Assembly: GCA_934675795.1 (NCBI GenBank)
Contig: CAKURW010000009.1
Coordinates: 1 to 47,066, forward strand
From: an uncultured Collinsella sp.
Lineage (GTDB): Bacteria > Actinomycetota > Coriobacteriia > Coriobacteriales > Coriobacteriaceae
Length of the DNA: 47,066 bases
Direction: 5' to 3'
Below are positions 1-7,344 of the stretch, one piece after another. Both the position numbers and the translations under genes were made by a program. Positions within the stretch are counted from its first letter, which is position 1. Each line of letters opens with the position of its first letter. The notes under the pieces are model-generated. The model was not told the DNA's origin. It did no database searches and saw only the letters and a program-made list of their open reading frames with translations.

Positions 1-490
1 TCCATTCGTCACCTTCATTACTCCAACGACGAATTCTAGGCGGTGTCCCCTCCCTTTCAAGAAAGGGCGGAGGCGGGTCATGCCCCGCCTCTTACACCAC
101 ATCTCTGCGCGCTACCTACGCGCGTCCCCAAAATGATCAAACAGCCCTATAGCGAACTTATATGTGTTTGCGTTAATGAACATATTTTGCTGTTATGTCT
201 ATTATTTTGCGAAGGCAATATGATACTAAGCTAGCAACCGTACTCATATTTGGCATTTTTTGCCCACAGGGTATTTCCTGGGGAACCGACAACAGCCTTA
301 GGGTCCCGCGCGGCGCCGCTCCCTCCCAGCATCCGCCGACGTTTACCCAGATAAAACCTGCCAAAATAAACCTGTCCCTTTTTGGTAGGTTTCGGGGTGA
401 CAAGGGCTTGCACTTTAGCGTGCGACAGCGGATAATGCCGAGCATTCGACAATCCGCTTATTGCTCTTTCTATAGATTGAGGAGACCCCT
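1..490. other. Gene-free leader region before the DAHP synthase gene
   Basis: No convincing coding sequence lies here. The first 110 bases contain a GC-rich hairpin (GGCGGG...CCCGCC near 72-92) that may terminate a gene to the left. Bases 130-260 are AT-rich and could hold promoter elements. A copy of the CCTGCC repeat (341-392) lies in reverse orientation about 100 bases before the start codon. No T-box or other aromatic-amino-acid riboswitch was recognised. Confidence 0.5.
341..392 (-). repeat. CCTGCC repeat, copy 1 (reverse orientation)
   Basis: This is one of five copies in the window of a ~53-bp element that reads ACCTGCCAAAAAGGG, then ACAGGTTTATTTTGGCAGG, then TTTTATCTGGG in the forward orientation. 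The three CCTGCC/GGCAGG blocks can form two mutually exclusive hairpins. Here it lies in the leader of the DAHP synthase gene, pointing away from it. Confidence 0.8.
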
Positions 491-1522
491 ATGGCCATGG
501 AATTCAAACGCAGGCTGCCGATCCCCATGGAGATCCGCGAGGAAATGCCACTTTCTGCCGAGCTTACCGCCAAAAAGCAGGCATTTGACGCCGAGGTCGC
601 CAAAGTCTTTACCGGCGAGGACGCGCGCAAGATACTCATCATCGGCCCGTGCTCTGCCGACCGCGAGGATTCGGTGCTCGAGTATATGAACCGACTGGCC
701 AAGACCGCCGAAGAGGTCAAGGACAAGCTCATCATCATTCCGCGCGTCTACACCAATAAGCCGCGCACCAAGGGCACCGGCTACAAGGGTCTTCTGCACA
801 ACCCCAACCCCGAGGCTCCCGACGACCTGCTCGAGGGCGTCAAGGCCATCCGCCACATGCACCTGCGCGTCATCGAGGAGACCGGCTTCTTTACCGCCGA
901 TGAGATGCTCTATCCGTCCAACTACCAGTACCTCGTTGACCTGCTGAGCTACGTTGCTGTGGGTGCACGCTCGGTCGAAAACCAGGAGCATCGCCTGGTA
1001 TCGAGCGGCATTTCGGTACCCGTCGGCATGAAGAATCCCACTGCCGGCTCTACCACCGTTATGCTCAACTCCATTTACGCCGCGCAGGCGCACCAGAGCT
1101 TCATCTTCCGCAACTGGGAAGTCGAGTGCGACGGCAACCCGCTCGCACACGCCGTTATGCGTGGCTACATCGGTCTCGATGGGCGCACCTACCCCAACTA
1201 CCACTACGAGCACCTGGAGCGCCTGGCCGAGCGCTATACCGAGCATGCCGGCTACGTCAACCCGGCAGCGGTCATCGACTGCAACCACGACAACTCGGGC
1301 AAGCGCCCGCTGGAGCAGTACCGAATTTGCAAGGAGGTGCTCGACAGCTGCCGCCGCAACGAGTCCATCTCCAAGCTGGTCAAGGGCTTTATGATCGAGT
1401 CCTACCTGGAGGATGGCAACCAGCCGGTCGATGGCGGCATCTTTGGCAAGTCGATCACCGATCCGTGCCTGGGCTGGGAAAAGACCGACTACCTCATCCA
1501 CGAGATCGCGGAGCGGGTGTAG
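491..1522 (+). CDS. aroF: 3-deoxy-7-phosphoheptulonate synthase (DAHP synthase, class I)
   Basis: This enzyme condenses phosphoenolpyruvate and erythrose-4-phosphate to DAHP, the first step of the shikimate pathway to aromatic amino acids, in the cytoplasm. The 343-residue protein has the usual length of the class I (AroF/G/H) family. It carries the family blocks IIGPCSAD (about residue 51), PRVYTNKPRTKGTGYKG (about 84), the GARSVENQEHR segment, GMKNPTAG and the metal/substrate region DCNHDNSGK. The start at 491 is preceded by GAGGAG at a 6-base spacing. It stands alone, with no other aro or trp gene beside it. Which of AroF, AroG or AroH it matches in feedback specificity cannot be read from sequence. 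A structured hairpin element starts directly at its stop codon. Confidence 0.93.
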   Translation: MAMEFKRRLPIPMEIREEMPLSAELTAKKQAFDAEVAKVFTGEDARKILIIGPCSADREDSVLEYMNRLAKTAEEVKDKLIIIPRVYTNKPRTKGTGYKGLLHNPNPEAPDDLLEGVKAIRHMHLRVIEETGFFTADEMLYPSNYQYLVDLLSYVAVGARSVENQEHRLVSSGISVPVGMKNPTAGSTTVMLNSIYAAQAHQSFIFRNWEVECDGNPLAHAVMRGYIGLDGRTYPNYHYEHLERLAERYTEHAGYVNPAAVIDCNHDNSGKRPLEQYRICKEVLDSCRRNESISKLVKGFMIESYLEDGNQPVDGGIFGKSITDPCLGWEKTDYLIHEIAERV

Positions 1523-1663
1523 GTTACGGCGTTTTACCAAACGCCGTAACCGGCCGACGCTGCAAACCCGCCAGAGCGGCAATCTGCCTTTCAGCTTCGA
1601 CGGCATGACCAAAAGGTCAATGCCGCCTCGCTTCAAGGCACCTTGCTCGCTCTGGCGGGTTTT
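1522..1663. ncRNA. Nested hairpin element, family A copy 1 (candidate structured RNA or terminator)
   Basis: Directly after the DAHP synthase stop codon comes a perfect hairpin (GTTACGGCGTTT / AAACGCCGTAAC, 1523-1550). A larger structure follows, with outer arms CCCGCCAGAGCG (1567-1578) and CGCTCTGGCGGG (1648-1659), an inner GCAA/TTGC plus TGCC/GGCA stem with a small internal loop, and a tip helix GGCAT-GACC-AAAA-GGTC-A-ATGCC. A second copy at 40,488-40,627 keeps the loop words but changes the arm sequences so that pairing is retained. The 3' arm here is followed by TTTT, so it may also end the aroF transcript. Its loops are purine-rich when read on the minus strand. Confidence 0.6.
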
Positions 1664-1699
1664 CGCTGACGTTTTTCTACCAGCGTCGTTGCCAAAGCT

Positions 1700-1757
1700 G
1701 GCACTTGGGGACGCTCCTTTTGGGGTAGTCGTTGGGGACATTCTTAAACGACTACCC
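1700..1757 (+). repeat. GGGAC-CTCCTT repeat with 11-bp inverted repeat
   Basis: The block GGCACTTGGGGACGCTCCTT resembles two reverse-oriented copies that flank the ATPase gene at 39,070-40,371. It is followed by a perfect 11-bp inverted repeat GGGTAGTCGTT / AACGACTACCC (1723-1733 and 1747-1757) whose loop contains GGGGACATTCTT. Confidence 0.5.
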
Positions 1758-1759
1758 AG

Positions 1760-1831
1760 AATGAGAGTGGATAATCTCCCGTTTTTGTGGCCTGCTTTTC
1801 GAGCGAAAGTGGGAGATTATCCACTCTCATT
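1760..1831. repeat. Perfect 21-bp inverted repeat with 30-base loop
   Basis: Arms at 1760-1780 and 1811-1831 are exact reverse complements (AATGAGAGTGG...CTCCC). A third degraded arm (ATCCACCCTCATT) follows at about 1848-1860. No T-run follows the arms, so a simple terminator is less likely than a small palindromic repeat unit. Confidence 0.75.
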
Positions 1832-1978
1832 GAGCAAGTGTCCGAAAATCCACCCTCATTCCTTCTTAGGGCCCTCCGTCCCCGAGGGATCGAGGGTCGT
1901 CTGCCGAATGGTCGATACGGCAATCCTGCGTCCATGTCACACTCAGAGATGGCCTGACCCAACCTGGAAGGAGCCTCC

Positions 1979-2629
1979 ATGAGCCTTGACAACGTAACTC
2001 TGCGCGCCGCCACGCTCGATGACTTGACCGGCGTCGCCGCCATTTACAACCAGCTGTGGTGCAACACACTACGCAACCGCGGCGACGTCGAAGCCGCCGA
2101 TTTCTGCGCGCGCTTTAACATCGCTATGCAGCTGCAACGCTCCCCCATCGCACTCGTCGCCGAGGCCGAGGGCCGCACTATCGCCGCCTGCTGTATCGGC
2201 ATCTTCGAGGACGGCAAGCCGCGCACCAATCCCACGTGGGAGCCCTGCTACGACGAGATGCTCGCCCAGGCAACCGAGATGGCAAAGACCGCCGATGCCA
2301 AGCTCGAGGGCTCGCTCTTTGGCGACAGTCGTGAAAAGGCCACGGCCGACCGCTTTGCCGCCACGGGCAACGAGTATGCCCAGGGCCAGCTCAACCTGAT
2401 CATCATCGTGCCCGAGTGGCAGGGCAAGGGACTCGGCCGCACACTCATCGACCTTTCGCGCGCCGAGCTCGCCAAGGCAGGCTGCACCAAGTTCTTCCTG
2501 ATGAGCGACTGCAACTCCGATTGGCAGTTCTACGAGCACCTCAACATGAAGCGCATCCTGGAGGATCACAGCCAAGACACCGGCGACGGCTTTATCGTCT
2601 ACATGTACGGAGGCGACACGCAGGATTAG
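1979..2629 (+). CDS. GNAT-family N-acetyltransferase
   Basis: The protein (216 residues) has an N-terminal beta-alpha opening LRAATLDDLTGVAAIYNQLW. Its acetyl-CoA binding motif A is VPEWQGKGLGRTLI (about 139-152), and motif B follows at FFLMSDCNSDWQFYEHLNMK. It would transfer an acetyl group from acetyl-CoA to an amine, but the substrate cannot be predicted. The start is set by GGAAGGAG six bases upstream. It is monocistronic, lying between palindrome-rich DNA and a decayed kinase gene. The segment between residues 80 and 130 is longer than in minimal GNAT proteins. Confidence 0.85.
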   Translation: MSLDNVTLRAATLDDLTGVAAIYNQLWCNTLRNRGDVEAADFCARFNIAMQLQRSPIALVAEAEGRTIAACCIGIFEDGKPRTNPTWEPCYDEMLAQATEMAKTADAKLEGSLFGDSREKATADRFAATGNEYAQGQLNLIIIVPEWQGKGLGRTLIDLSRAELAKAGCTKFFLMSDCNSDWQFYEHLNMKRILEDHSQDTGDGFIVYMYGGDTQD

Positions 2630-2664
2630 CCTGTGTGCCGCCTCACGGGCTTTCTCCAAGACAG

Positions 2665-3158
2665 TCAGCAATCAGCCAAGAGAGCTAACAGGGTGCGCTC
2701 TCCTCGACAGTAGGGACATTCATCCTGCGAAGCGTGATATAGATGACCGCGCGGACACTCAACCGTCTCAGACAGATACAGGGCGAGCAGGCGCGCCCAT
2801 GTGCGCGCATCAAGGCGCTCATGCGCTTTGCCAAAGAGCGACCGGCGGAAAGCCTCGCCCATAAGGTTGCCAAAGTCATTGATCGCAAGAGCGTAACTAG
2901 GGACAACATATCCGATCAGCGTCCCCACAAAGGAGCTGCGCCCATTGCACACGCAGCTATTGAGCGGAAGAGCCGGAATATCGTCGTCTAGGTCAAAAAT
3001 TCTAGGTCCAGCTCGCCAGAACTGTACGGATGAATTCCGCGATTGAGCATCTTGAAGATATGGACCGCGAGTCCAAAGTCGTCCGTCTGAGGTGTAAACA
3101 CCGGGGCATTCGTGGACGCCGCCAAGCTCTCGAAATCGCTGATGCCGGCTATCTCCAT
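2665..3158 (-). pseudogene. Decayed helix-hairpin-helix-type Ser/Thr protein kinase (C-terminal part)
   Basis: Two overlapping reading frames on the minus strand together spell the C-terminal half of a YegI-like (helix-hairpin-helix) protein kinase. The first frame (3158 down to a TAG at 2988) gives the late catalytic-lobe segment FGLAVHIFKMLNRGIHPY. The second frame (to 2665) gives DDDIPALPLNS, then the RLDARTWARLLALYL helix equivalent to the family's RP-A-EW block, and the terminal zinc ribbon CPRGHLYHASQDECPYC. The N-terminal lobe, the ATP-binding lysine and the HRD loop are absent. A frameshift joins the two pieces near 2,990-3,010. This assignment rests on motif reading, not a search. 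Confidence 0.6.
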
Positions 3159-3233
3159 GAGCTAAAGCACTCGGAGGCAATATAGCCGGGAGCGGCGCAT
3201 GCAGTCCTATGTGTCACATCCGAAAGCGTAAAG

Positions 3234-3404
3234 CTATACGAGCGCCTTGATCGTATCCATGCCCGCACGCGCCGAAACCTCGCAGCCCTTCTGCCCGTTG
3301 AGCACGCACTCGAGTAGCGCATCGTATGCGCGCTGGGCTTCGGGGGCCAGGTGCGCCCTGTTAAACATGCCCTCGGGTCGCACGTTTCCCTTCGAGTCGA
3401 TCAT
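3234..3404 (-). pseudogene. Fragment of an unidentified coding sequence
   Basis: A 55-codon stretch on the minus strand beginning MIDSKGNVRPEGMF and ending GMDTIKALV reads like the C-terminal end of a real protein. It has no ribosome site of its own, and its upstream frame runs into the CCTGCC repeat at 3484-3538 and the insertion sequence. A C-terminal remnant of an oxidoreductase-like protein is possible but not demonstrable. It may also be fortuitous. Confidence 0.25.
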
Positions 3405-3483
3405 ACAAGCCCCCAATCTGTTTGGTTTCCCCAGATTGTGAGCCCGCACACCCAAGCCGCACGGCCCGCCGTTCAGCTGAAAC

Positions 3484-3538
3484 CACCTGCCAAAAAGGGA
3501 CAGGTTTATTTTGGTAGGTTTTATCTGGGCAAACGCCC
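3484..3538 (+). repeat. CCTGCC repeat, copy 2
   Basis: Forward copy of the ~53-bp element (ACCTGCCAAAAAGGG...TTATCTGGGCAAACGCC), followed by the terminator-like hairpin that the neighbouring insertion sequence has split. The same order, repeat then GC-rich hairpin, recurs at 21,147 and 25,731. Confidence 0.8.
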
Positions 3539-3612
3539 AAGCCGCCACACAAAAAGCCCGCCGGCCATTGAAGCTGAACTGCACCCCAAAACCTGGACGG
3601 CTTAAATAAGAA

Positions 3613-4524
3613 CTACGCCGCAAGGGACTGTCTCCGGAACTCCTCCGGGGTCAGTCCCTTCAGTTTAACCTGGCGCCTCCTCGTGTTCCAATGGACCACG
3701 AAGTCGTCGAGGTCCGCCTTGAAGGACCCGAAGTCCGGCCATGTCCTTCCCCGGAAGAACTCGTCCTTGATGTGGCCGAACACCTGCTCCGTCGCGCCGT
3801 TGTCGATGCAGTTGCCCTTCCGGGACATGCTCTGCACCACGCCGGCCTCCTCCAACCGCCTGCACCAACCGGCCTGCTGGTACTGCCAGCCCATGTCCGA
3901 GTGCAGGACCGGCCTGGAGCCCTTGGGCTTCTTGGACACGAGCTGGTCGAGCAGCTCGTGCTGCTGAGCCATGTTGGGGTGCAGCGACGTGGACCAGGCG
4001 ACGATCTCCTTGCTGCCGAAGTCGTAGACCGGCGCGAAGTAGGCCTTGCCCCAGGGCTGCTTGAACTCGGTGACGTCGGTGCCCATCTTCTCCCACGGCC
4101 CGTCGGCGGCGAAGTCGCGCCCGATGACGTTCTCGAAGGTCTTTCCGACCTTGCCCCTGTACGAGTTGTACCTGTGGTAGTCGGTCTCGCGGCGGATCCC
4201 GCAGCTGATGCCCATCTCGCGCATCATCTTCAGCGTCGTCTTGTAGGCTATGCGCACGCCCTGCTCGGCGCGCAGGCACATGGCGATCTGCCTGTGGCCG
4301 CACCCGTTGGCGGTGCGCGAGGATATCTCGGCGGCGGCCTCCCAGAGCTCGGGCCTGGTGGGAGCCTTCGGGTGCGACAGCGCGTAGTAGTAGCTCGACC
4401 TCGCCAGGCCGGCACACTCCAGCAGGCGCCCCAGCCCGTGCCCCTCTTCGCGCAGGGCGCCCACGGCCTCGACCTTCGCCCTGGTCAGAGCCCGTCCCTC
4501 TCGACCAGGGCACGCAATTTTTTT
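3613..4524 (-). CDS. IS3-family transposase OrfB (DDE integrase domain)
   Basis: This frame encodes the catalytic half of the transposase, which cuts and joins the element's ends. It is produced by a -1 frameshift from OrfA at an A7 run (4518-4524). A helical segment (GLARSSYYYAL) and an HTH_21-like region (NGCGHRQIAMCLRAEQG) come first. The retroviral-type integrase core follows, with the acidic residues in GTDVTEF, LHSDMGWQYQQ and GATEQVFGHIKDEFF. It ends with the typical WNTRRRQVKLKGLTPEEF block. All three DDE positions are present and there is no internal stop. Its reading frame also runs open upstream, overlapping OrfA. Confidence 0.92.
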   Translation of the reverse strand, partial: KKIACPGREGRALTRAKVEAVGALREEGHGLGRLLECAGLARSSYYYALSHPKAPTRPELWEAAAEISSRTANGCGHRQIAMCLRAEQGVRIAYKTTLKMMREMGISCGIRRETDYHRYNSYRGKVGKTFENVIGRDFAADGPWEKMGTDVTEFKQPWGKAYFAPVYDFGSKEIVAWSTSLHPNMAQQHELLDQLVSKKPKGSRPVLHSDMGWQYQQAGWCRRLEEAGVVQSMSRKGNCIDNGATEQVFGHIKDEFFRGRTWPDFGSFKADLDDFVVHWNTRRRQVKLKGLTPEEFRRQSLAA

Positions 4525-4976
4525 AGGTAGGCCACCTCGGTCTCGAGCCTTCGGCAGCGCTCCTCGAGCTCCTGCTCGCGGGTCCGCGGCCTCGCCTTGG
4601 AACCGCTCGGCCGGCCCTTGGGCCTCGGGCGCAGGGCCTCCGCGCCGCCCCGGCGGTAGAGCGCGCACCATCTCTTGAGCGGCGACATCGACATTATGCC
4701 GAACGCCGCCATCGCCTCGGCCTTCGTCATGCCGCCGTCGACCACGGCGGAGGCTGCGGCGACCTTCTGCTCGTATGTGTACCTGGCCTGCTTGCCGTCC
4801 ATGGATAGCAGCACCTCGCTTCCGAACGACCGGTATACGCAGAGCCATTGTCTCACGGTTCCGCGCGGGACCGACAGCGCCTTCGCCGCAGACTTGTAGC
4901 CGTGGCCTCGCTCGAAGAGCCCGATCGCCGCCTTCCTGGCCTCGATGTCGTGCTTCACCCTCAAGTCGACACGCAT
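4485..4976 (-). CDS. IS3-family transposase OrfA (helix-turn-helix)
   Basis: OrfA (163 residues from the start at 4976, chosen because GGGAGG precedes it) binds the element's ends. It carries an N-terminal helix-turn-helix (GYKSAAKALSVPRGTVRQWL), a second helical repeat (MTKAEAMAAFGIMS) and a basic stretch RPRPKGRPSGSKARPRTR. A C-terminal leucine-zipper-like coiled coil (EQELEERCRRLETEVAYLKK) completes it. The coiled coil spans the slippery A7, as in other IS3 elements where it is shared by OrfA and the OrfAB fusion. Confidence 0.9.
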   Translation of the reverse strand: MRVDLRVKHDIEARKAAIGLFERGHGYKSAAKALSVPRGTVRQWLCVYRSFGSEVLLSMDGKQARYTYEQKVAAASAVVDGGMTKAEAMAAFGIMSMSPLKRWCALYRRGGAEALRPRPKGRPSGSKARPRTREQELEERCRRLETEVAYLKKLRALVERDGL

Positions 4977-5073
4977 AAAAAGCCTCCCATTTCTCATGTC
5001 CAAGAAATGGGAGGCAGTTCAAGCCGGCGGACTTTCATTTACGGATAATCAAACCCTGTTTACCAAGGAGCTA

Positions 5074-6195
5074 CTACTTGTAGCGCGCCTTGGGCTGCTG
5101 CTGGGTGATGCAGTGGATGTTGCCGCCGCCGTAGATAACCTCGCGAGTCATGATACCGATGACTTCACGGTCCGGATAAGCAGCCTGGATATCCTTGAGC
5201 GCCTGGGCGTCGTTGGGGTCACCGAACTGCGGCACAAGCACCGCTCCGTTGATGGGCAGGAAATTGAGATAGCTCGGCTCGAAGGCGTCCTCGGGGGTAC
5301 GCGGCAGCACGCCCTCGACGGGATCAATCGTGCTGGCCTCCTCTTCGGTCATATATACCGAAGTCGCAGGCATGATCACCTTGTGGATCTTGAGCTTGCG
5401 ACCCTTGGCATCCGTGGACTCGGAGAGCGTCTTGTACGCCTCCTGGCACTCCTTGTAGAACTTATGGTTGGGATCATCGGTCCACATGCAGCAGACCTCG
5501 CCGGGCGCACTAAAGCATGCGACGTCGTCCACATGACCGTTCGTTTCGTACGGATCGATACCGTCCTTGATCCAGATAACCTTTTCGATACCGAGATACT
5601 CAGAGAGCTTCTCCTCAATCTGCTCCTTGGTGTACTGCGGGTTGCGGTCCTCGTTGAGCAGACACATCTCGGTGGTCACGACGGTGCCTTGACCATCACA
5701 GTTGAACGAGCCGCCCTCGAGGATGTAGTCCTCGGGACGATAACGGTTAACCTGCTCAAGCTGTGCCACCTGCAGGCCAATGGAAGCATCCTTGTCCCAC
5801 GGGAAGTACAGACCGTCAATGAAACCGCCGTAAGCATTAAAGTGGAAGTGCGAAAGGGCCACCTCCCCATTGTCATTAACGAGGAACGCCGGGCCGGGGT
5901 CGCGAATCCAGCTGTCGTTGTACTCCATGTGGATAACGCGCACGTTCTCAACACCCTCGAAGATCTCGCACACCGCGGGGAAGTCTTCGGTGTTGACGCC
6001 TACCGTGATGGGCTGAAAGCGTGCAACGGTCTTAATGATCTCGGTGAAGACCTTCTGCGCCGGCTTGGCGCCGCAGCGCCACACGTCGGAGCGGTGCGGC
6101 CACAGAATCCAGGTGCGCTCCTGCTCCTCATACTCGCCGGGCATATAGAACCCGTCCTTCTTAGGCGTGGATTCACTCTCGTAGATGGTCTTCAT
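5074..6195 (-). CDS. aguA: Agmatine deiminase (copy 1)
   Basis: The enzyme hydrolyses agmatine to N-carbamoylputrescine and ammonia in the cytoplasm, the first step of the agmatine deiminase pathway. The 373-residue protein belongs to the guanidine-modifying fold. Visible landmarks are WPHRSDVW, the segment NDSWIRDPGPAF, HFHFNAYGG, the EGGSFNCDG loop, the catalytic histidine region ETNGHVDDVACF and the nucleophile cysteine in GGGNIHCITQQ near the C-terminus. The start is preceded by AGGAGCTTGAA. It sits apart from the aguB-aguD-aguA cluster at 15.7-19.9 kb and diverges from a soluble LuxR regulator that may control it. Its terminator is split by the insertion sequence. Confidence 0.95.
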   Translation of the reverse strand: MKTIYESESTPKKDGFYMPGEYEEQERTWILWPHRSDVWRCGAKPAQKVFTEIIKTVARFQPITVGVNTEDFPAVCEIFEGVENVRVIHMEYNDSWIRDPGPAFLVNDNGEVALSHFHFNAYGGFIDGLYFPWDKDASIGLQVAQLEQVNRYRPEDYILEGGSFNCDGQGTVVTTEMCLLNEDRNPQYTKEQIEEKLSEYLGIEKVIWIKDGIDPYETNGHVDDVACFSAPGEVCCMWTDDPNHKFYKECQEAYKTLSESTDAKGRKLKIHKVIMPATSVYMTEEEASTIDPVEGVLPRTPEDAFEPSYLNFLPINGAVLVPQFGDPNDAQALKDIQAAYPDREVIGIMTREVIYGGGNIHCITQQQPKARYK

Positions 6196-6282
6196 TTCAA
6201 GCTCCTAAATCTCGGTGCTTTTGCTTGACGAGACCATGATGCGGCCGCACCGAGATGTTCTCAATAGTCCCTCGAGCCCCTT

Positions 6283-6311
6283 TCAGCGACCAACGGTATA
6301 CCATTCGCTGA
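6283..6311. promoter_or_regulatory. Palindrome between aguA copy 1 and the divergent luxR gene
   Basis: TCAGCGA (6283-6289) is mirrored by TCGCTGA (6305-6311) around a GGTATACC core. It sits midway between the two start codons, so it is a candidate operator for the adjacent LuxR protein. The word AACGGTATAC recurs at about 20,059 before the membrane LuxR gene. Confidence 0.45.
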
Positions 6312-6373
6312 CCTAAAGTTCTATTCAGGCCGAGAACATGACATACTGGGTTCCACAATGGAAAGGACGCCCT

Positions 6374-7177
6374 ATGCCCCCATGCAATAAACAGCAGACT
6401 ATTGAGTTGGACAGTACGACCTGGACTGCTCTCAACGAGCTCGCGCTTGCAATCCACGCATCACACGGTGTCGATAAGCTGCAAAAGGAGACCCTCGAGG
6501 GAACGACAGGGCTCGTGCCCCATCGGATCGCCATGTTCGACCTGATCGAGGCGGCAGGCAGTGACGCCCCACGCTACGTCCACCCCGCAAGCAGCGGAAT
6601 GGACGACCGCGCGCTGAGCGACTACTACAACCGCTACGCCGCGATGGACTATACAACATGGAGCTTTGACCTACATAAGGTCGGCGTCTACCGCGACCTC
6701 GACCTCGTGGACGTCGAGCGACGCGATGCCACGCCCATCTATCGCAAATGGATGGAACCGCAGGGCGTCTACTTTGGCTGTACGGCCACGCTCGCGCACA
6801 ACGACAGCCCGCTAGGAAGCATCACCCTGTTTCGCGAACGCACGGCCGGAGACTTCACCGACACCGAGCTCGCAATCCTGCTCGAAATCGCTCGGCACGC
6901 GAGCCTCGCGCTCGCCAACCTCTATCCTCGGGGCATTAAACTCACCCAGACCGAAGACACAGACCAGCTGAATGCTTTCATTACAGAACATAATATCCAA
7001 CCGCGCGAAGCCGAAATCATGCAGCTCATGCTCGGCGGCAAAACGAACAAACAGATGGCAAACGAGCTATTCATAAGCGAGTCAACCGTCAAGAAGCACG
7101 TCAACGCCATCTATCGCAAGCTCGGCGTCAGCAACCGTCTGGGCCTTATGACTGCCACGCAAAACATCCTGCGATGA
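6374..7177 (+). CDS. Soluble LuxR-family transcriptional regulator with GAF-like sensor domain
   Basis: The protein (267 residues from 6374; GAAAGGA lies seven bases upstream, preferred over the ATG at 6338) has an N-terminal alpha/beta sensor region. That region contains [20 protein letters not shown] and the GAF-like closing helix [25 protein letters not shown] LuxR helix-turn-helix forms the last 65 residues ([44 protein letters not shown]). It lacks an obvious receiver domain and has no membrane segment. It diverges from agmatine deiminase copy 1 with a palindrome between them, so control of that gene is a reasonable inference. The ligand is unknown. Confidence 0.88.
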   Translation: MPPCNKQQTIELDSTTWTALNELALAIHASHGVDKLQKETLEGTTGLVPHRIAMFDLIEAAGSDAPRYVHPASSGMDDRALSDYYNRYAAMDYTTWSFDLHKVGVYRDLDLVDVERRDATPIYRKWMEPQGVYFGCTATLAHNDSPLGSITLFRERTAGDFTDTELAILLEIARHASLALANLYPRGIKLTQTEDTDQLNAFITEHNIQPREAEIMQLMLGGKTNKQMANELFISESTVKKHVNAIYRKLGVSNRLGLMTATQNILR

Positions 7178-7210
7178 AAAAGGGCGCCCTCCATACGGAG
7201 AACGCCCTTT
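7178..7210 (+). terminator. Rho-independent terminator of the soluble luxR gene
   Basis: AAAGGGCG pairs with CGCCCTTT across a loop containing a second small CTCC/GGAG stem. It lies immediately after the stop codon. Confidence 0.8.
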
Positions 7211-7252
7211 GATTTCGCCATTTGAATTAGTGTCGGCTCTGGCTCAAAGAGT

Positions 7253-7290
7253 AGACAGGTTTATTTTGGCAGGGTTTATCTGGGCAAATG
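7253..7290 (+). repeat. CCTGCC repeat, copy 3 (left half decayed)
   Basis: Only the right half (ACAGGTTTATTTTGGCAGG and TTTATCTGGGCAAA) is preserved. It is followed by the GC-rich hairpin CCGCCACGAGGGAGC...TTCCCTCACGGCGG (7297-7326) and the 121-bp palindrome. This gap (7,178-7,548) holds no gene. Confidence 0.7.
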
Positions 7291-7344
7291 TCAGCCGCCA
7301 CGAGGGAGCTGCCTTCCCTCACGGCGGTCTTCCAGCAGAAAAAC

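Larger units (their letters stand above)
3575..5021 (-). mobile_element. IS3-family insertion sequence, complete (1,447 bp)
   Basis: The element is bounded by imperfect terminal inverted repeats starting TGAACTGC at both ends (left TGAACTGCACCCCAAAACC; right, reversed, TGAACTGCCTCCCATTTC). It is flanked by a 3-bp target duplication AGC (3572-3574 and 5022-5024). It holds two overlapping transposase frames on the minus strand with an A7 slippery run between them. This matches the IS3 family layout. The ends, the duplication and both frames are intact, so it may be active or recently inserted. Confidence 0.9.
3551..5037. terminator. Terminator hairpin split by the insertion sequence
   Basis: Removing the insertion sequence and one copy of its 3-bp duplication joins AAAGCCCGCCGGC (3553-3565) to GCCGGCGGACTTT (from 5023) across a 7-base loop. 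The arms CCGCCGGC and GCCGGCGG are perfect. The restored hairpin would lie about 35 bases after the agmatine deiminase stop at 5074 on the minus strand. Confidence 0.6.

Noticed and set aside
241..490. T-box or tryptophan-type leader before aroF
   Set aside because: GGGTCCCGCG at about 300 vaguely resembles a T-box sequence, but no T-box consensus, specifier loop or leader peptide with aromatic codons was found.
1560..1665. Conserved peptide encoded by the family A hairpin elements
   Set aside because: A shared frame (NL-F-F-G-T-RS-P-RF) exists in both copies, but changes cluster at first and second codon positions and follow base pairing, and no start with a ribosome site is present.
470..1741. 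Long open frame antisense to the DAHP synthase gene (423 codons)
   Set aside because: It mirrors a well-supported gene in GC-rich DNA, has valine/leucine/glycine-rich low-complexity content and no ribosome site or recognisable domain.
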